A DNA stretch of 56,907 nt from MB1-2 sp046566065 (GCA_046566065.1 JBKHXK010000016.1:1-56907); one strand, 5' to 3'; positions 26,967 through 34,867 are shown, numbered from the stretch's first letter. The notes: generated by a model not told the origin, from the sequence alone. Numbers and translations are program-made.

Positions 26967-28456
26967 CGCTCAGCCCACCCCAACTCGGCCAGCACCGATC
27001 GGGCGACCTCTCGATCGTCGAACGGGATCGTGCGATCGGCGAACTGCTGGCCGGTCTCATGTCCCTTACCGGCGATGACAACGACGTCTCCGGGCCGAGC
27101 GCGCCCGAGGGCCGCTCGGATCGCTTCCTCCCTGTCGGCCTCGACCACATCTGGGCCTTCCGGTAGGTGCGCGATGACGCCCTCGAGGATCTGATCGATG
27201 ATGGCGTGGGGGTCCTCGCTCCTCGGGTTGTCCGAGGTCACGACCACGACGTCCGCGAGCTTCGCGGCAACGGCGCCCATCAGTGGCCGCTTCCCTCGGT
27301 CCCTGTCGCCCCCACACCCGAACAGACAGATGACACGCGAATCCCTGGTCAGAGCGCGAGCTGCGCGCAAGACGTTGTCGAGAGAGTCGGGCGTGTGAGC
27401 GTAGTCGACTACCACCGAGAACGGTTGACCTCGATCGATCGACTCGAACCGGCCGGGAACCGCCTTCAGACCTCGCAGGCCCTCTTCGATCGCGTCCAAC
27501 CCGACGCCCGCTTGAAGAGCCATCGCAGCAGCAGCCAGGCAGTTCGACACGTTGAACGCACCGATCAAGGTGGTCTCCACATCGACGTCGCCCTTGCTGG
27601 TTGCGATCGTGAAGCGGGTGCCGGCAGGCGAGAAGGTGACATCGGTAGCGCGCACCGTCGCGTCGGCTGTTGTCCCGAAGGACACGCAGGGCACCGATGC
27701 CGATGCGAGAAGTCGACGGCCGTAGGAGTCGTCGCTGTTGATCGCTCCGCGCTCACTCCGTTCGGCCTCGAAGAGCAGGGCCTTCGCGGCGAAATAGTCC
27801 TTCATGTCGGAATGGAAGTCGAGATGATCCTGGGAAAGGTTCGTGAAGCCGACGGAACGGAAGTGGACACCTTCCACGCGGTGCAATACAAGCGCATGGG
27901 ACGTGACCTCCATCGCAACGGAGTCCACCCCTTCGGTGCGCATCTCCGCGAACAGTCGCTGAAGGTCGAGTGACTCGGGCGTGGTGCGGACGCCGGGCTT
28001 GACCCGGTCGCCCACCCGCGTCTCGATCGTCCCGATCAAGCCGGTCCTCCTCTTGTCGGCGCGCAGGATCGACTCGACCAAGAAGGCGGTTGTGGTCTTG
28101 CCGTTAGTGCCGGTAACGCCGAGCACTACGAGATCGTCCGCCGGAGACCCGAAGAAGGCTGCAGCTACCCGGCCCATGGCCCGACGCACATCCGAGACCA
28201 CGATCTGGGGCACCTGCAGAGGCAGCACCCTCTCCACACAGAGAGCGGCGGCACCGGCTTCGACCGCAGCTTCCCCGAACCCGTGTCCGTCGACGGTCGT
28301 CCCAGGGACACAGAAGAAGAGGTGTCCCACTCCGACGGAGCGCGAGTCGTAGGAGACGTCTTGGATCGGCCTAGAGGGGTCTCCGGACACCTCGATCAAC
28401 AGATCGCCGGCCGCCTCCGCGAGCAGCGCCACGGTGCTTTCATGCTTGGTCTGCAT
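26963..28456 (-). CDS. murE: UDP-MurNAc-tripeptide synthetase MurE (meso-diaminopimelate type)
   Basis: A 497-residue Mur ligase that adds the third stem residue. The ATP loop is VTGTNGKTTTAFLVES near 115; SQDHLDFHSDMKDYFAAK and VVDYAHTPDSL follow. The motif SDNPRSEDP near 405 is the DNPR signature of enzymes that use meso-diaminopimelate rather than lysine, which predicts A1-gamma-type peptidoglycan. Length is normal, so this is not a MurE-MurF fusion. It lies 12 bases after ftsI. Confidence 0.96.
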   Translation of the reverse strand: MQTKHESTVALLAEAAGDLLIEVSGDPSRPIQDVSYDSRSVGVGHLFFCVPGTTVDGHGFGEAAVEAGAAALCVERVLPLQVPQIVVSDVRRAMGRVAAAFFGSPADDLVVLGVTGTNGKTTTAFLVESILRADKRRTGLIGTIETRVGDRVKPGVRTTPESLDLQRLFAEMRTEGVDSVAMEVTSHALVLHRVEGVHFRSVGFTNLSQDHLDFHSDMKDYFAAKALLFEAERSERGAINSDDSYGRRLLASASVPCVSFGTTADATVRATDVTFSPAGTRFTIATSKGDVDVETTLIGAFNVSNCLAAAAMALQAGVGLDAIEEGLRGLKAVPGRFESIDRGQPFSVVVDYAHTPDSLDNVLRAARALTRDSRVICLFGCGGDRDRGKRPLMGAVAAKLADVVVVTSDNPRSEDPHAIIDQILEGVIAHLPEGPDVVEADREEAIRAALGRARPGDVVVIAGKGHETGQQFADRTIPFDDREVARSVLAELGWAER

Positions 28457-28468
28457 CGGTACCCGAGA

Positions 28469-30301
28469 CTAGTCGTAGGTCGCTTCGCTGCCGGCTTGCT
28501 CCGCCTCGATCTCACGTGCTGCCTTCTCGGCGTTGCCGGTCGGCGAGATCCCCAGGTGGCGCAGCGCGAACTCCATGATCGTCTTGAACGTTGGGGCCGC
28601 CGTCGAGCCACCCCAGATGGGGCTCGGCTCGTCGAGGATGACGATGACGACGAGGGCCGGGCGGTTCGCCGGAGCGAAGCCTGCGAACGACCCCGTGTAA
28701 GCGTTCCCGTATCCCCCGGTCGGCAGCGGCTTCTGGGCGGTCCCGGTCTTCCCAGCCACCGCATAGCCGGGGATCTGAGCCTCGATGCCGGTCCCCTTCT
28801 CGGTGACCCCCGTCAGGATGTCTGCCATCGATCTTGCGGTCGAACGCGAGATCACCCGTCGCTTGGCGGGAGGCGAGGAGGCCTCTGCCTTGCCCTCTTC
28901 GTTCATCGTCGCAGCCAGCAGCTTCGGCTCGACCCACTTGCCTCCATTGGCGATGGTCGAGTACGCGGCCGCCATCTGGATCGGGGTGACCGCGATCCCC
29001 TGACCGATCGGGATGGTCGCGATCGTGGGACCCGACCAGTCCTTGCGGTCCAGCACGATGCCGGGAGACTCACCCGGGAAGTCCAGTCCGGTCTTGCTCG
29101 CGAAGCCGAAGCGGCGCACGTACTCATCGATCTTCTTACCGCCGAGACGAAGGCCGATATGGATCGTGCCGACGTTCGAGGACTGCTCGATGATCTCCTT
29201 GACCGTCATCTTCTCGGTCGGATGTGGGTGCGAGTCGTTGAATACCCGGTCCGAGTAGGCGAATGAGTCCGCGACAGTGAAGGTTGTCTTCGGTGTGACC
29301 ACGCCTTCCTCGATCGCGCCGGCAACGGTCACGACCTTGTATGCCGACCCCGGTTCGTAAACGTCGGTGACCGCGCGGTTACGCCGCTCTTCGTCACTGA
29401 ATCCGCCCGCCTTGTTCGGGTCGAAGTCCGGAGTGTTCGCGAGGGCCAGGATCTCGCCGGTCTGGGGCTTCATGACGATGGCGGTGCCGGCTTCAGCCGA
29501 GTACCGCTGCGTGGCCGCTTCGAGCGTCGCTTGAGTGAAGTACTGCAACTCTTTGTCGATCGTCAGAAGCAACGAGCGACCGGGCTCCGGACGCTTGTAC
29601 TCGAACTCCGCCTGCGGCAAGGACCGTCCAACGGGATCCTGCTCGAGAGTCATCGAGCCGGGGGTGCCGGTCAGGATGTCGTCGTACTGGGCCTCGACAC
29701 CTTCGAGTCCTTGCCCGTCGATGTTCACGAAGCCGAGCAGATGCGAGGCGAGACGGCGGCCGGGGTAGTAGCGCTTCGGCTCTGCCTCCATGTAGATGCC
29801 GGGTAGATCGAGATCGGTGACCTTCTGCGCGAGCTTGGCGCCCACTTGACGTGCGATGTACTGGAAGCGGCAGTCGCAGGAAAGCTTCTGTTCCACCTCT
29901 ACCGGGTCCAGTCCGAGCACCGGTGCCAGATTCTCCGCTTCAGCGCGCGGATCTTCTACATGCTCCGGGTCCGCCCAGACCGTGTGGAGATCGATCGAGA
30001 TGGCGAGGGGCTCTCCCTCTCGGTCGAGGATCGCTCCGCGACGCGCCGGGAAAGTGATCACGCTATCTCGCTGTGCAACGGCGAGCCGTGAGTATCTAGG
30101 GCCATCGACTATCTGCAGCACGAACAGCCGCGAGGCCATGCCGAGGAACGCGAGCGAGAAGATCACGAACATCGCGATGAGGCGCTTCGGTGACCGGCTT
30201 CGGGTCCGCCGGGCCCTGGCGCCCGTAACTACAGAAGAGGCCGGCCTCCGCTGGACCGACCTCGCTCTTGTTCTCGACGGTGGTTCGCGCCGCGGCGGCA
30301 T
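28469..30301 (-). CDS. ftsI: Septal peptidoglycan transpeptidase FtsI (class B PBP)
   Basis: A 610-residue penicillin-binding protein. A basic, disordered cytoplasmic tail of about 40 residues is followed by one transmembrane helix (LIAMFVIFSLAFLGMASRLFV), a PBP dimerisation domain (RRGAILDREGEPLA) and a transpeptidase domain with the SxxK motif in GSAYK (Ser about 319), SxN in QSSNVG, and KTG in AGKTGTAQ (about 518-520). It cross-links septal peptidoglycan with FtsW. The ATG overlaps the ftsL stop as TGATG. Confidence 0.96.
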   Translation of the reverse strand: MPPRREPPSRTRARSVQRRPASSVVTGARARRTRSRSPKRLIAMFVIFSLAFLGMASRLFVLQIVDGPRYSRLAVAQRDSVITFPARRGAILDREGEPLAISIDLHTVWADPEHVEDPRAEAENLAPVLGLDPVEVEQKLSCDCRFQYIARQVGAKLAQKVTDLDLPGIYMEAEPKRYYPGRRLASHLLGFVNIDGQGLEGVEAQYDDILTGTPGSMTLEQDPVGRSLPQAEFEYKRPEPGRSLLLTIDKELQYFTQATLEAATQRYSAEAGTAIVMKPQTGEILALANTPDFDPNKAGGFSDEERRNRAVTDVYEPGSAYKVVTVAGAIEEGVVTPKTTFTVADSFAYSDRVFNDSHPHPTEKMTVKEIIEQSSNVGTIHIGLRLGGKKIDEYVRRFGFASKTGLDFPGESPGIVLDRKDWSGPTIATIPIGQGIAVTPIQMAAAYSTIANGGKWVEPKLLAATMNEEGKAEASSPPAKRRVISRSTARSMADILTGVTEKGTGIEAQIPGYAVAGKTGTAQKPLPTGGYGNAYTGSFAGFAPANRPALVVIVILDEPSPIWGGSTAAPTFKTIMEFALRHLGISPTGNAEKAAREIEAEQAGSEATYD

Positions 30302-30786
30302 CAGGGAGACGCGCTCGCTGCAGCCGCCGTGTCGGCTCCTCCGGTCCCGAGGTAGGGGTCGGTGGTGGTAGCGAGGGAGGCCGATCTCTTGTTCAACCCG
30401 ATATCCGCCACGATGTAGCGAACGAACTGTGGGGACGGGTCGACCATGCCCAGGGTCTCGCGGGCGTACCGCTCCACGCGGGCATCGCTGTCCAGCTTGG
30501 CGGCCTCGAGCATCAGCACCTCACGATTCTCTTCCGCTTCAGCCAGCTCGAGCCGGATCTGATGCAATTCGAATGCGGACTGCGCAAGTACCACCTGCTC
30601 GAGAAGGATCGCGGAGACGATCCCTGCGATAGCGATCGAGGCCATGATCGTGAAGGGCGCCAGCCGACGCGCTCCCGTGCGTTTGATCAGCTTCTTGCTC
30701 TTCCTGCGTGGGACGACCTTGAGCTCGGGCTTCTTCGCCGTCGAACGCGAGGAGGGCTTCTGTCGTTGCACTCGGATCGCGCTCAT
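30301..30786 (-). CDS. ftsL: Cell division protein FtsL-like
   Basis: A 161-residue bitopic protein: basic cytoplasmic N-terminus (KKLIKRTGARRLAPF), one transmembrane helix near 47-67 (IMASIAIAGIVSAILLEQVV), then a short coiled coil with leucine heptads (LHQIRLELAEAEENREVLML) and the typical RVERYARETLGMV. FtsL is recognised by size, topology and position rather than strong sequence conservation. The ATG at 30786 overlaps the rsmH stop as ATGA. The Ala/Ser-rich tail is variable. Confidence 0.85.
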   Translation of the reverse strand: MSAIRVQRQKPSSRSTAKKPELKVVPRRKSKKLIKRTGARRLAPFTIMASIAIAGIVSAILLEQVVLAQSAFELHQIRLELAEAEENREVLMLEAAKLDSDARVERYARETLGMVDPSPQFVRYIVADIGLNKRSASLATTTDPYLGTGGADTAAAASASP

Positions 30787-31748
30787 GCAGTCCTTCTTTC
30801 TTCGAGCGGAACGCGGGAGCTTGGAGCCAGCTTCTCTACGGCACGCAACTTGGCGGCAGACGCTCGGGGGTTGTCCTCGAGCTCCTTCTCGGTGGGTTTG
30901 ATGGGCTTGCGGGTCAACACACGCACCCGCGCCTCGGCGCCACAGGTACAGACCGGGAACCCGGGAGGGCACACGCAGCCGGCCGCCTGATCGGTGAAGA
31001 ACCTCTTCACTATCCGGTCCTCGAGCGAGTGATACGAGAGGACGACGGCGCGGCCCCCCGGCTCGAGCACGTCGACCACGCCGGGCAGCGCGGACCGCAG
31101 ACTGCCTAGCTCGTCGTTCACTTCCATCCGGATCGCCTGGAACGTGCGGCGCGCGGGATGACCGCCGGTGCGACGTGTCGCAGCGGGGATCGCATCGCGG
31201 ACCACATCGGCCAGAGTGGTGGTGTCCTCGATGGGACGAGAGCGCACGATCGCCTTCACGATCCTGCGCGCGAAGCGCTCCTCTCCGTAGGTCTGGATCA
31301 CACGGACGAGGTCGGCCTCGGCGTAGGAGTTCACCACGTCGTGCGCCGAGAGAGATCGAAGGGGATCCATGCGCATGTCGAGAGGTCCTCGGTGTCGGAA
31401 GCTGAAACCTCGTCCAGGTTCATCGAGCTGGGGTGAGGAAACTCCGAGATCGAGTAGGACGCCTCGAGCCGACGCAATCCCGAGTCGTTCCAGTACGGAC
31501 GCAAGTTGCGAGAAGTTGTCATGCGCAAGCCGAACGCGCTCACCGAAAGCTTCGAGGTGGGCGCGTGACGCTTCCAACGCGACCGGATCGCGATCGATCC
31601 CGACGAGGGTTGCTTGACCCGCGGCCTCGAGGACCTTTCGAGCGTGTCCTGCCCGCCCCAGGGTTGCGTCGACGAAGACTCCCCCATGTTCCAGCGCAGG
31701 GAGGAGGAGTTCGACGACTCTGTCTGCGAGTACCGGCTCGTGGTCCAC
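30783..31748 (-). CDS. rsmH: 16S rRNA (cytosine-1402 N4) methyltransferase RsmH/MraW
   Basis: A 321-residue SAM-dependent methyltransferase of the ribosomal P-site. It starts GTG with HEPVLADRVVELL; FVDATLGRAGHARKVLE is the SAM-binding loop; GVLLDLGVSSPQLDEPGRGFSF, MRMDP and the C-terminal YHSLEDRIVKRFF are family signatures. FQAIRMEVNDEL precedes the last motif. It lies four bases after the stop of the 48-aa membrane ORF and overlaps ftsL by four bases. Confidence 0.97.
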   Translation of the reverse strand: MDHEPVLADRVVELLLPALEHGGVFVDATLGRAGHARKVLEAAGQATLVGIDRDPVALEASRAHLEAFGERVRLAHDNFSQLASVLERLGIASARGVLLDLGVSSPQLDEPGRGFSFRHRGPLDMRMDPLRSLSAHDVVNSYAEADLVRVIQTYGEERFARRIVKAIVRSRPIEDTTTLADVVRDAIPAATRRTGGHPARRTFQAIRMEVNDELGSLRSALPGVVDVLEPGGRAVVLSYHSLEDRIVKRFFTDQAAGCVCPPGFPVCTCGAEARVRVLTRKPIKPTEKELEDNPRASAAKLRAVEKLAPSSRVPLEERRTA

Positions 31749-31752
31749 ATCG

Positions 31753-31899
31753 CTACCGTCCCAGGGCCCGTGTCGCGATCGCGACGATCCCCAGCAGACC
31801 GCCCACCGAGGAACCGGTAAGCGCCAGCAGGACGACTCCCTGTCCCAGTTCCCGCATCACCCCGGTTCGCTGCGTTACTCCCAGCGCCCTCATCGACAT
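31753..31899 (-). CDS. Small membrane protein (48 aa) between mraZ and rsmH
   Basis: A short frame starting at the ATG at 31899 and ending in TAG at 31755-31753 gives MSMRALGVTQRTGVMR, then a hydrophobic stretch from about residue 20 to 42 (VVLLALTGSSVGGLLGIVAI) and a basic end TRALGR. An excellent AAGGAGG (31911-31905) lies five bases before the ATG. The frame exactly fills the mraZ-rsmH gap: 18 bases after mraZ, four before rsmH. Predicted single-pass membrane peptide. I know no named family. Its function is unknown; the place suggests a divisome or envelope role. Confidence 0.65.
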   Translation of the reverse strand: MSMRALGVTQRTGVMRELGQGVVLLALTGSSVGGLLGIVAIATRALGR

Positions 31900-31917
31900 C
31901 TCGCCCTCCTTCGCTTC

Positions 31918-32340
31918 CTAGAAGTCCAGGTCTTCCGCCAGCTCCTCGAGCTGGCCCTCTTCGAGTTCCTGCTGCGCGTACCGCTCGGGGGTCCACACCT
32001 CGGCCCGGTTGAGGGCCCCGACCACAAGCACGTCACGGGTGATGCCGGCGTGCTCCCTCAAGTGGGCGGGGACCGTCACCCGGCCCTGCTTGTCGACCTT
32101 GTCGAGGTGGGCGCTTCCGGCGATCTTGCGGACCAGCCGCCTGGCCGCCGAGGAGCCACTCGGCTGGGCACGCAGCTTGGCCTCGATCGCCTTCCACTCC
32201 TCCACCGACCAGATGGCGATGCAGGGGTCCAGCCAGCGAGACAGGTAGACCTCTTCGCCGAGCTCGTCCCTCATCCGGGAAGGCACGATCAGGCGCCCTT
32301 TGGCGTCGATCGTGTGTCTGAACTCCCCGGTGAAAGACAA
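31918..32340 (-). CDS. mraZ: Transcriptional regulator MraZ
   Basis: A 140-residue protein with the two AbrB-like repeats of MraZ: FTGEFRHTIDAKGRLIVPSR at the start and LDKVDKQGRVTVPAHLREHAG near 85. MraZ binds direct repeats in its own promoter and controls the dcw cluster. I choose a TTG at 32340 because the family begins right at this FxGEF motif and the length then matches (about 143). The frame is open to 32466 but that part crosses the operator and promoter. An acidic tail (EELEEGQLEELAEDLDF) is unremarkable. Confidence 0.9.
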   Translation of the reverse strand: MSFTGEFRHTIDAKGRLIVPSRMRDELGEEVYLSRWLDPCIAIWSVEEWKAIEAKLRAQPSGSSAARRLVRKIAGSAHLDKVDKQGRVTVPAHLREHAGITRDVLVVGALNRAEVWTPERYAQQELEEGQLEELAEDLDF

Positions 32341-32400
32341 CCTCTGGCTCCCCTGGCTCGCCGTGAAAGGGCTTCGGGTGTGCTCCGGAGGGCCTTGTTG

Positions 32401-32428
32401 CTCCCCTTCACTCCACTCTCCACCACTT
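32401..32428 (-). promoter_or_regulatory. MraZ-box-like operator: three repeats with 10-bp period
   Basis: On the minus strand from 32428 the hexamers AAGTGG, GAGTGG and AAGGGG start at 32428, 32418 and 32408, each followed by four other bases, so exactly one helical turn apart. Known MraZ sites are direct repeats of this kind (TGGGN with 5-base spacers in E. coli, AAAGTG-type in mollicutes). They lie at the predicted transcription start and 60 bases before the mraZ TTG, as expected for autoregulation. Confidence 0.6.
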
Positions 32429-32435
32429 CGTGGGC

Positions 32436-32466
32436 AAAGTAGACCCCACGCCCCCGTGCGAGTCAA
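32436..32466 (-). promoter_or_regulatory. Promoter of the mraZ/dcw operon
   Basis: TTGACT (32466-32461), a 19-base G-rich spacer and TACTTT (32441-32436) on the minus strand. The predicted start is near 32428, at the first MraZ-like repeat. The same layout and nearly the same spacer sequence recur at the LexA-controlled promoter at 47801-47830. Confidence 0.6.
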
Positions 32467-32767
32467 CGTTCACACCCCTAATTACAAGAATGGAATTTGT
32501 TGCTCGTGTTGTTCCTGTGAAAGCTTGCGTTTGCCTGAGGTAGCCAAAGTCGGACGATCCGGACATCCGGGACCGGGGCGAGGTCGAGAGAAAAGCGAAG
32601 ATCGAAGGCGAAGACCGGCCGCTAAGGGGGGAAGTGGGTGGGACGGCGCCACACCGGGCCCGCTCAGGCGGGTTGCGTCGTTCTTTTCCACACCACGTTC
32701 GCTCAGCGATCGTCCCGTGCCAAAGAAAGAGCTGGAGGGCTTCTGCTCTGCCCGGCAGAGGCCCAGG

Positions 32768-32820
32768 CCTTTCTTCGCGGGAAAAAGACCGCTGAGCGGT
32801 ACTGGTTCCGCAAAGAAAGG
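32768..32820. repeat. Nested palindrome, copy A1 of a dispersed 51-53 bp element
   Basis: Outer arms CCTTTCTTCGCGG (32768-32780) and 32808-32820 pair with one mismatch. Seven-base spacers on each side surround an inner perfect palindrome ACCGCTGAGCGGT (32788-32800). The second copy, with the same nested and symmetric design, is at 43216-43266. Both are intergenic. Confidence 0.7.
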
Positions 32821-32821
32821 C

Positions 32822-33071
32822 GAAGCGGGTCGATCGGGCCTAAGCGGCTACCAGCTCACCCCTTCGCAGCGGGCTCTTGGGGTTTTCAGATGGCGCAGAC
32901 GGACCGAAGCGGGTCGATCGGGCCTAAGCGGCTACCAACTCACCCCTTCGCCACCGGTTCTCGGGTTTTCAGATGGCGCAGACGGGCCGCAGCGGGCCGA
33001 TCGGGCCTAGGTGGCTACCAACTCACCCCTTCGCCGCGGGTTTTCGGGTTCTCAGGCCGCGCAACAGAGCC
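32822..33071. repeat. Three tandem repeats of 83-84 bp
   Basis: Units begin at 32822, 32906 and 32989. Units 1 and 2 share GAAGCGGGTCGATCGG, GGCCTAAGCGGCTACCA, CTCACCCCTTCGC and TTTTCAGATGGCGCAGACGG; unit 3 is more diverged. The unit lengths 84 and 83 differ by one, so a coding role is unlikely. Function unknown. Confidence 0.8.
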
Positions 33072-33102
33072 GAACGCGCCGCAACAAGCGTTCTGACGTT
33101 GG

Positions 33103-33128
33103 AAAAGCACACTGGAGCGTGCTCCAGT
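33103..33128 (-). terminator. Rho-independent terminator of the HNH gene
   Basis: On the minus strand ACTGGAGC (33128-33121) pairs with GCTCCAGT (33118-33111) across two bases, and a TTTT run follows at 33106-33103. A smaller hairpin, TAACCG with CGGTTA (33129-33144), includes the gene's stop codon. Confidence 0.6.
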
Positions 33129-33141
33129 TAACCGAGAACGG

Positions 33142-33672
33142 TTAGGCGAGGGCCGGGTCGGGGGTGGTGGCGGAGGGGCTCAGGCGGGCCAGGTATTGCT
33201 CCCAGACCGGGTCCACCCTCTCCACGGCGACGACGATCCAGACGCTGTCGTCGGGTCTGCGGGGCGGGTGGCGCAACGCCATGCCCACGTCGGCGGGCGA
33301 GCGGTTCTCCTTGCGGGAGTTGCACGGGCGGCAGGCGGCCACGACGTTGTCCCACGTATGGCCCCCTCCCCTGCTCTTCGGCACGACGTGGTCGACGTTC
33401 TCGGCCGGACGGCCGCAGTACTGGCACTCGAAGTTGTCGCGCACGAAGACCGCGCGCCTAGACAGAGAGGAGCGAGCCCGGTATGGGACCTTTACGAAGT
33501 AGTTGAGGCGCACCACGCTGGGGGCCTTTATCTCGAGGGTCTCGGACCGGAACATGTGTCCGTTCGTGTGGATGACCTCGGCCTTGCCCTTGAGGGCGAG
33601 GACCAGTGCCCGCCGCACTGGGACCACACACAGCGGTTGGTACGAAGCGTTGAGCACAAGCGCTCTTCCCAA
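33142..33672 (-). CDS. HNH endonuclease family protein
   Basis: A 176-residue protein of the actinobacterial HNH family. The N-terminus ALVLNASYQPLCVVPVRRAL is characteristic; the nuclease core has CQYCGRPAENVDHVVPKSRGG (first Cys pair and the DH of the HNH) and ACRPCNSRKENRSP (second Cys pair and Asn). Such proteins are widespread and their biological role is unclear; a DNA-repair or housekeeping role has been guessed from conservation. I choose the TTG at 33672 because it gives the family's usual four residues before LVLNA, and the -10 element lies nine bases upstream (leaderless). A GTG at 33657 is possible. Confidence 0.85.
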   Translation of the reverse strand: MGRALVLNASYQPLCVVPVRRALVLALKGKAEVIHTNGHMFRSETLEIKAPSVVRLNYFVKVPYRARSSLSRRAVFVRDNFECQYCGRPAENVDHVVPKSRGGGHTWDNVVAACRPCNSRKENRSPADVGMALRHPPRRPDDSVWIVVAVERVDPVWEQYLARLSPSATTPDPALA

Positions 33673-33701
33673 GGTGCGCCAAGTATATGGCGCACCTTGG
33701 G
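33668..33701 (-). promoter_or_regulatory. Perfect 14-bp inverted repeat centred on the -10 of the HNH gene
   Basis: The arms CCCAAGGTGCGCCA (33668-33681) and 33688-33701 are exact reverse complements. The six bases between them read TATACT on the minus strand, a near-perfect -10 element. The predicted transcription start is at or beside the TTG start codon, inside the downstream arm. This is the layout of a repressor operator covering the promoter core. No clear -35 is seen. Confidence 0.65.
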
Positions 33702-33756
33702 TGGGTTAGCGGAGGTTCGGGGCCCTTAACCGGCCGCCGGGTGCCCGACCGGCCAT

Positions 33757-33807
33757 CGCTTTGCGCGTAACCGCGCTCGCTTTCCGGACCCAGCTACGAA
33801 CAGAACG
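33757..33807. repeat. Dispersed hairpin element, copy B2 (imperfect)
   Basis: CGCTTTG, cgc, GTAACC at 33757-33772 match copy B1 exactly; the right part, TACGAACAGAACG (33795-33807), is a degraded version of the B1 arm. It lies 15 bases beyond the stop of the minus-strand gene at 33823. Confidence 0.5.
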
Positions 33808-33822
33808 TGGGCCGCGCGGAGG

Positions 33823-34746
33823 TTAGTGGCGGTCGGTGCCGATCGTGTCTTTGCCGCTGAAGCGCAGCCTCTCCGCGGTCTCGCGGGTGAGGTCCCAGTT
33901 GGCCGAGCTGTACGGCCCCCGGTCGATGACCGGGACCGTGATCGTGCGGCCCTCGAACAGGATCGAGACCTTGGTTCCGCACGGAAGGGTCCGATGGGCC
34001 ACGCCGAGCGTGTCATAACCCAGCGTCTTCCCGCAGGCCGTGCGGTTGCCGTAGAAACCGGGGCCGTACCAGGTCGCGAGGTCGGGCTCGTAGACGCGGA
34101 TCCCGCTGCGCGCCGAGGCCCTGCGGTTGTCCTCATCTCCGCCGAACCTCACTCGGAGGCGCCGGAAGCCGGGGTCCGAGGGCCGGAAGTAGGTCGAGAA
34201 GAAGCCGTCTCCGGCCGGGAGGCGGTCGATGCCTCGCCACTCGCCGGAGACCTTCTGCTGGAGGAGCACGGTGCGGCCCGGGGCCTTGGGGAACAGAGAC
34301 CCGTACACGCGCGTTCGGCGCCCCCTCATCAGGTGATCTTTGGTCGTGTGAACCCGCAGACGAGCAACCACCGCGATGCGGCGACGATCGCTGACAGTGC
34401 GTTCACCCGTGGTCGCGTCGACGTGCAGGAACCGGTAGGCAGCCGAGTGCTTGAGGTTCTCCACCAGGAAGCCGACCGTGCCGTCCTCGCGGACGTCGCG
34501 CGCAGCGATCGTCTTCCAGGTCCCGGTGTGGCGCTGGAGCCGGACCCGGTCCCCTGCCATCCCGCCCTCGAGGCGGCCCGCTATCCGAGCGTTGCGGTTG
34601 TAGTCCACCGCCTTGGGGGCCGAGGTGATCACCGGTTGCTTGGGCTCCATCTGTGCGCCTGCCGGTGTTGACATCGTTACCAACATCGCCGCGGCCGCCA
34701 TGGCGGCCATCGGTAACCGAACGCGTCCAGTGCGTACGCGCGACAT
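33823..34746 (-). CDS. Secreted RlpA-like double-psi beta-barrel protein
   Basis: A 307-residue exported protein. The signal peptide is clear (basic start, PMAAMAAAAMLVTMSTPAGA, cleavage near 31). Residues about 40-215 look like two Ig-like or surface beta domains (ARIAGRLEGGMAGDRVRLQR and RRTRVYGSLFPKAPGRTVLLQQ). The last 85 residues are an RlpA-like double-psi barrel: ATWYGPGFYGNRTACG, LPCGTKV and VPVIDRGPY, with the aspartate expected for lytic activity on glycan strands. It probably acts in the cell wall. Activity is inferred from the family. It has its own promoter candidate and a leader of about 90 bases. Confidence 0.85.
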   Translation of the reverse strand: MSRVRTGRVRLPMAAMAAAAMLVTMSTPAGAQMEPKQPVITSAPKAVDYNRNARIAGRLEGGMAGDRVRLQRHTGTWKTIAARDVREDGTVGFLVENLKHSAAYRFLHVDATTGERTVSDRRRIAVVARLRVHTTKDHLMRGRRTRVYGSLFPKAPGRTVLLQQKVSGEWRGIDRLPAGDGFFSTYFRPSDPGFRRLRVRFGGDEDNRRASARSGIRVYEPDLATWYGPGFYGNRTACGKTLGYDTLGVAHRTLPCGTKVSILFEGRTITVPVIDRGPYSSANWDLTRETAERLRFSGKDTIGTDRH

Positions 34747-34838
34747 CGCAGTCTCCCTTCGTCGTGCTTGCGTGCCTCGGCGCCCGGCGCTCGGGCGAAC
34801 GGCCGCGGGGTCTGGCGGCCGGAGGCGGAACGGGAGAG

Positions 34839-34867
34839 ACCCTAGACCAGAATGCTTGCTGATGCAA
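34839..34867 (-). promoter_or_regulatory. Candidate promoter of the RlpA-like gene
   Basis: TTGCAT (34867-34862), 17 bases, TAGGGT (34844-34839) on the minus strand. It predicts a GC-rich leader of about 85-90 bases. The -35 sits in a palindrome TGCTTGC tgat GCAAGCA. I could not match the leader to a known riboswitch. Confidence 0.4.

Larger units (their letters stand above)
32467..33110 (+). other. Non-coding stretch between mraZ promoter and the HNH gene terminator
   Basis: About 640 bases with no convincing gene. Frames that stay open here only translate the tandem repeats and lack a ribosome binding site. It holds a nested palindrome (32768-32820) directly followed by three tandem repeats (32822-33071). 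The first 300 bases are purine-rich and show no recognisable RNA family. Both flanking genes are on the minus strand. Confidence 0.7.

Noticed and set aside
24556..27150. Very long minus frame that could be read as a MurF-MurD or other fusion
   Set aside because: Upstream of 25926 it overlaps mraY in another frame and has no Mur ligase motifs; MurD begins at 25926. It does not hide murF.
32822..33071. CRISPR array
   Set aside because: Only three contiguous 83-84 bp units with no unique spacers and no cas genes.
32638..33096. Plus-strand frame with repeated RSGSIGPKRLP segments
   Set aside because: It is only the translation of the tandem DNA repeats; the third unit shifts frame and there is no ribosome binding site.
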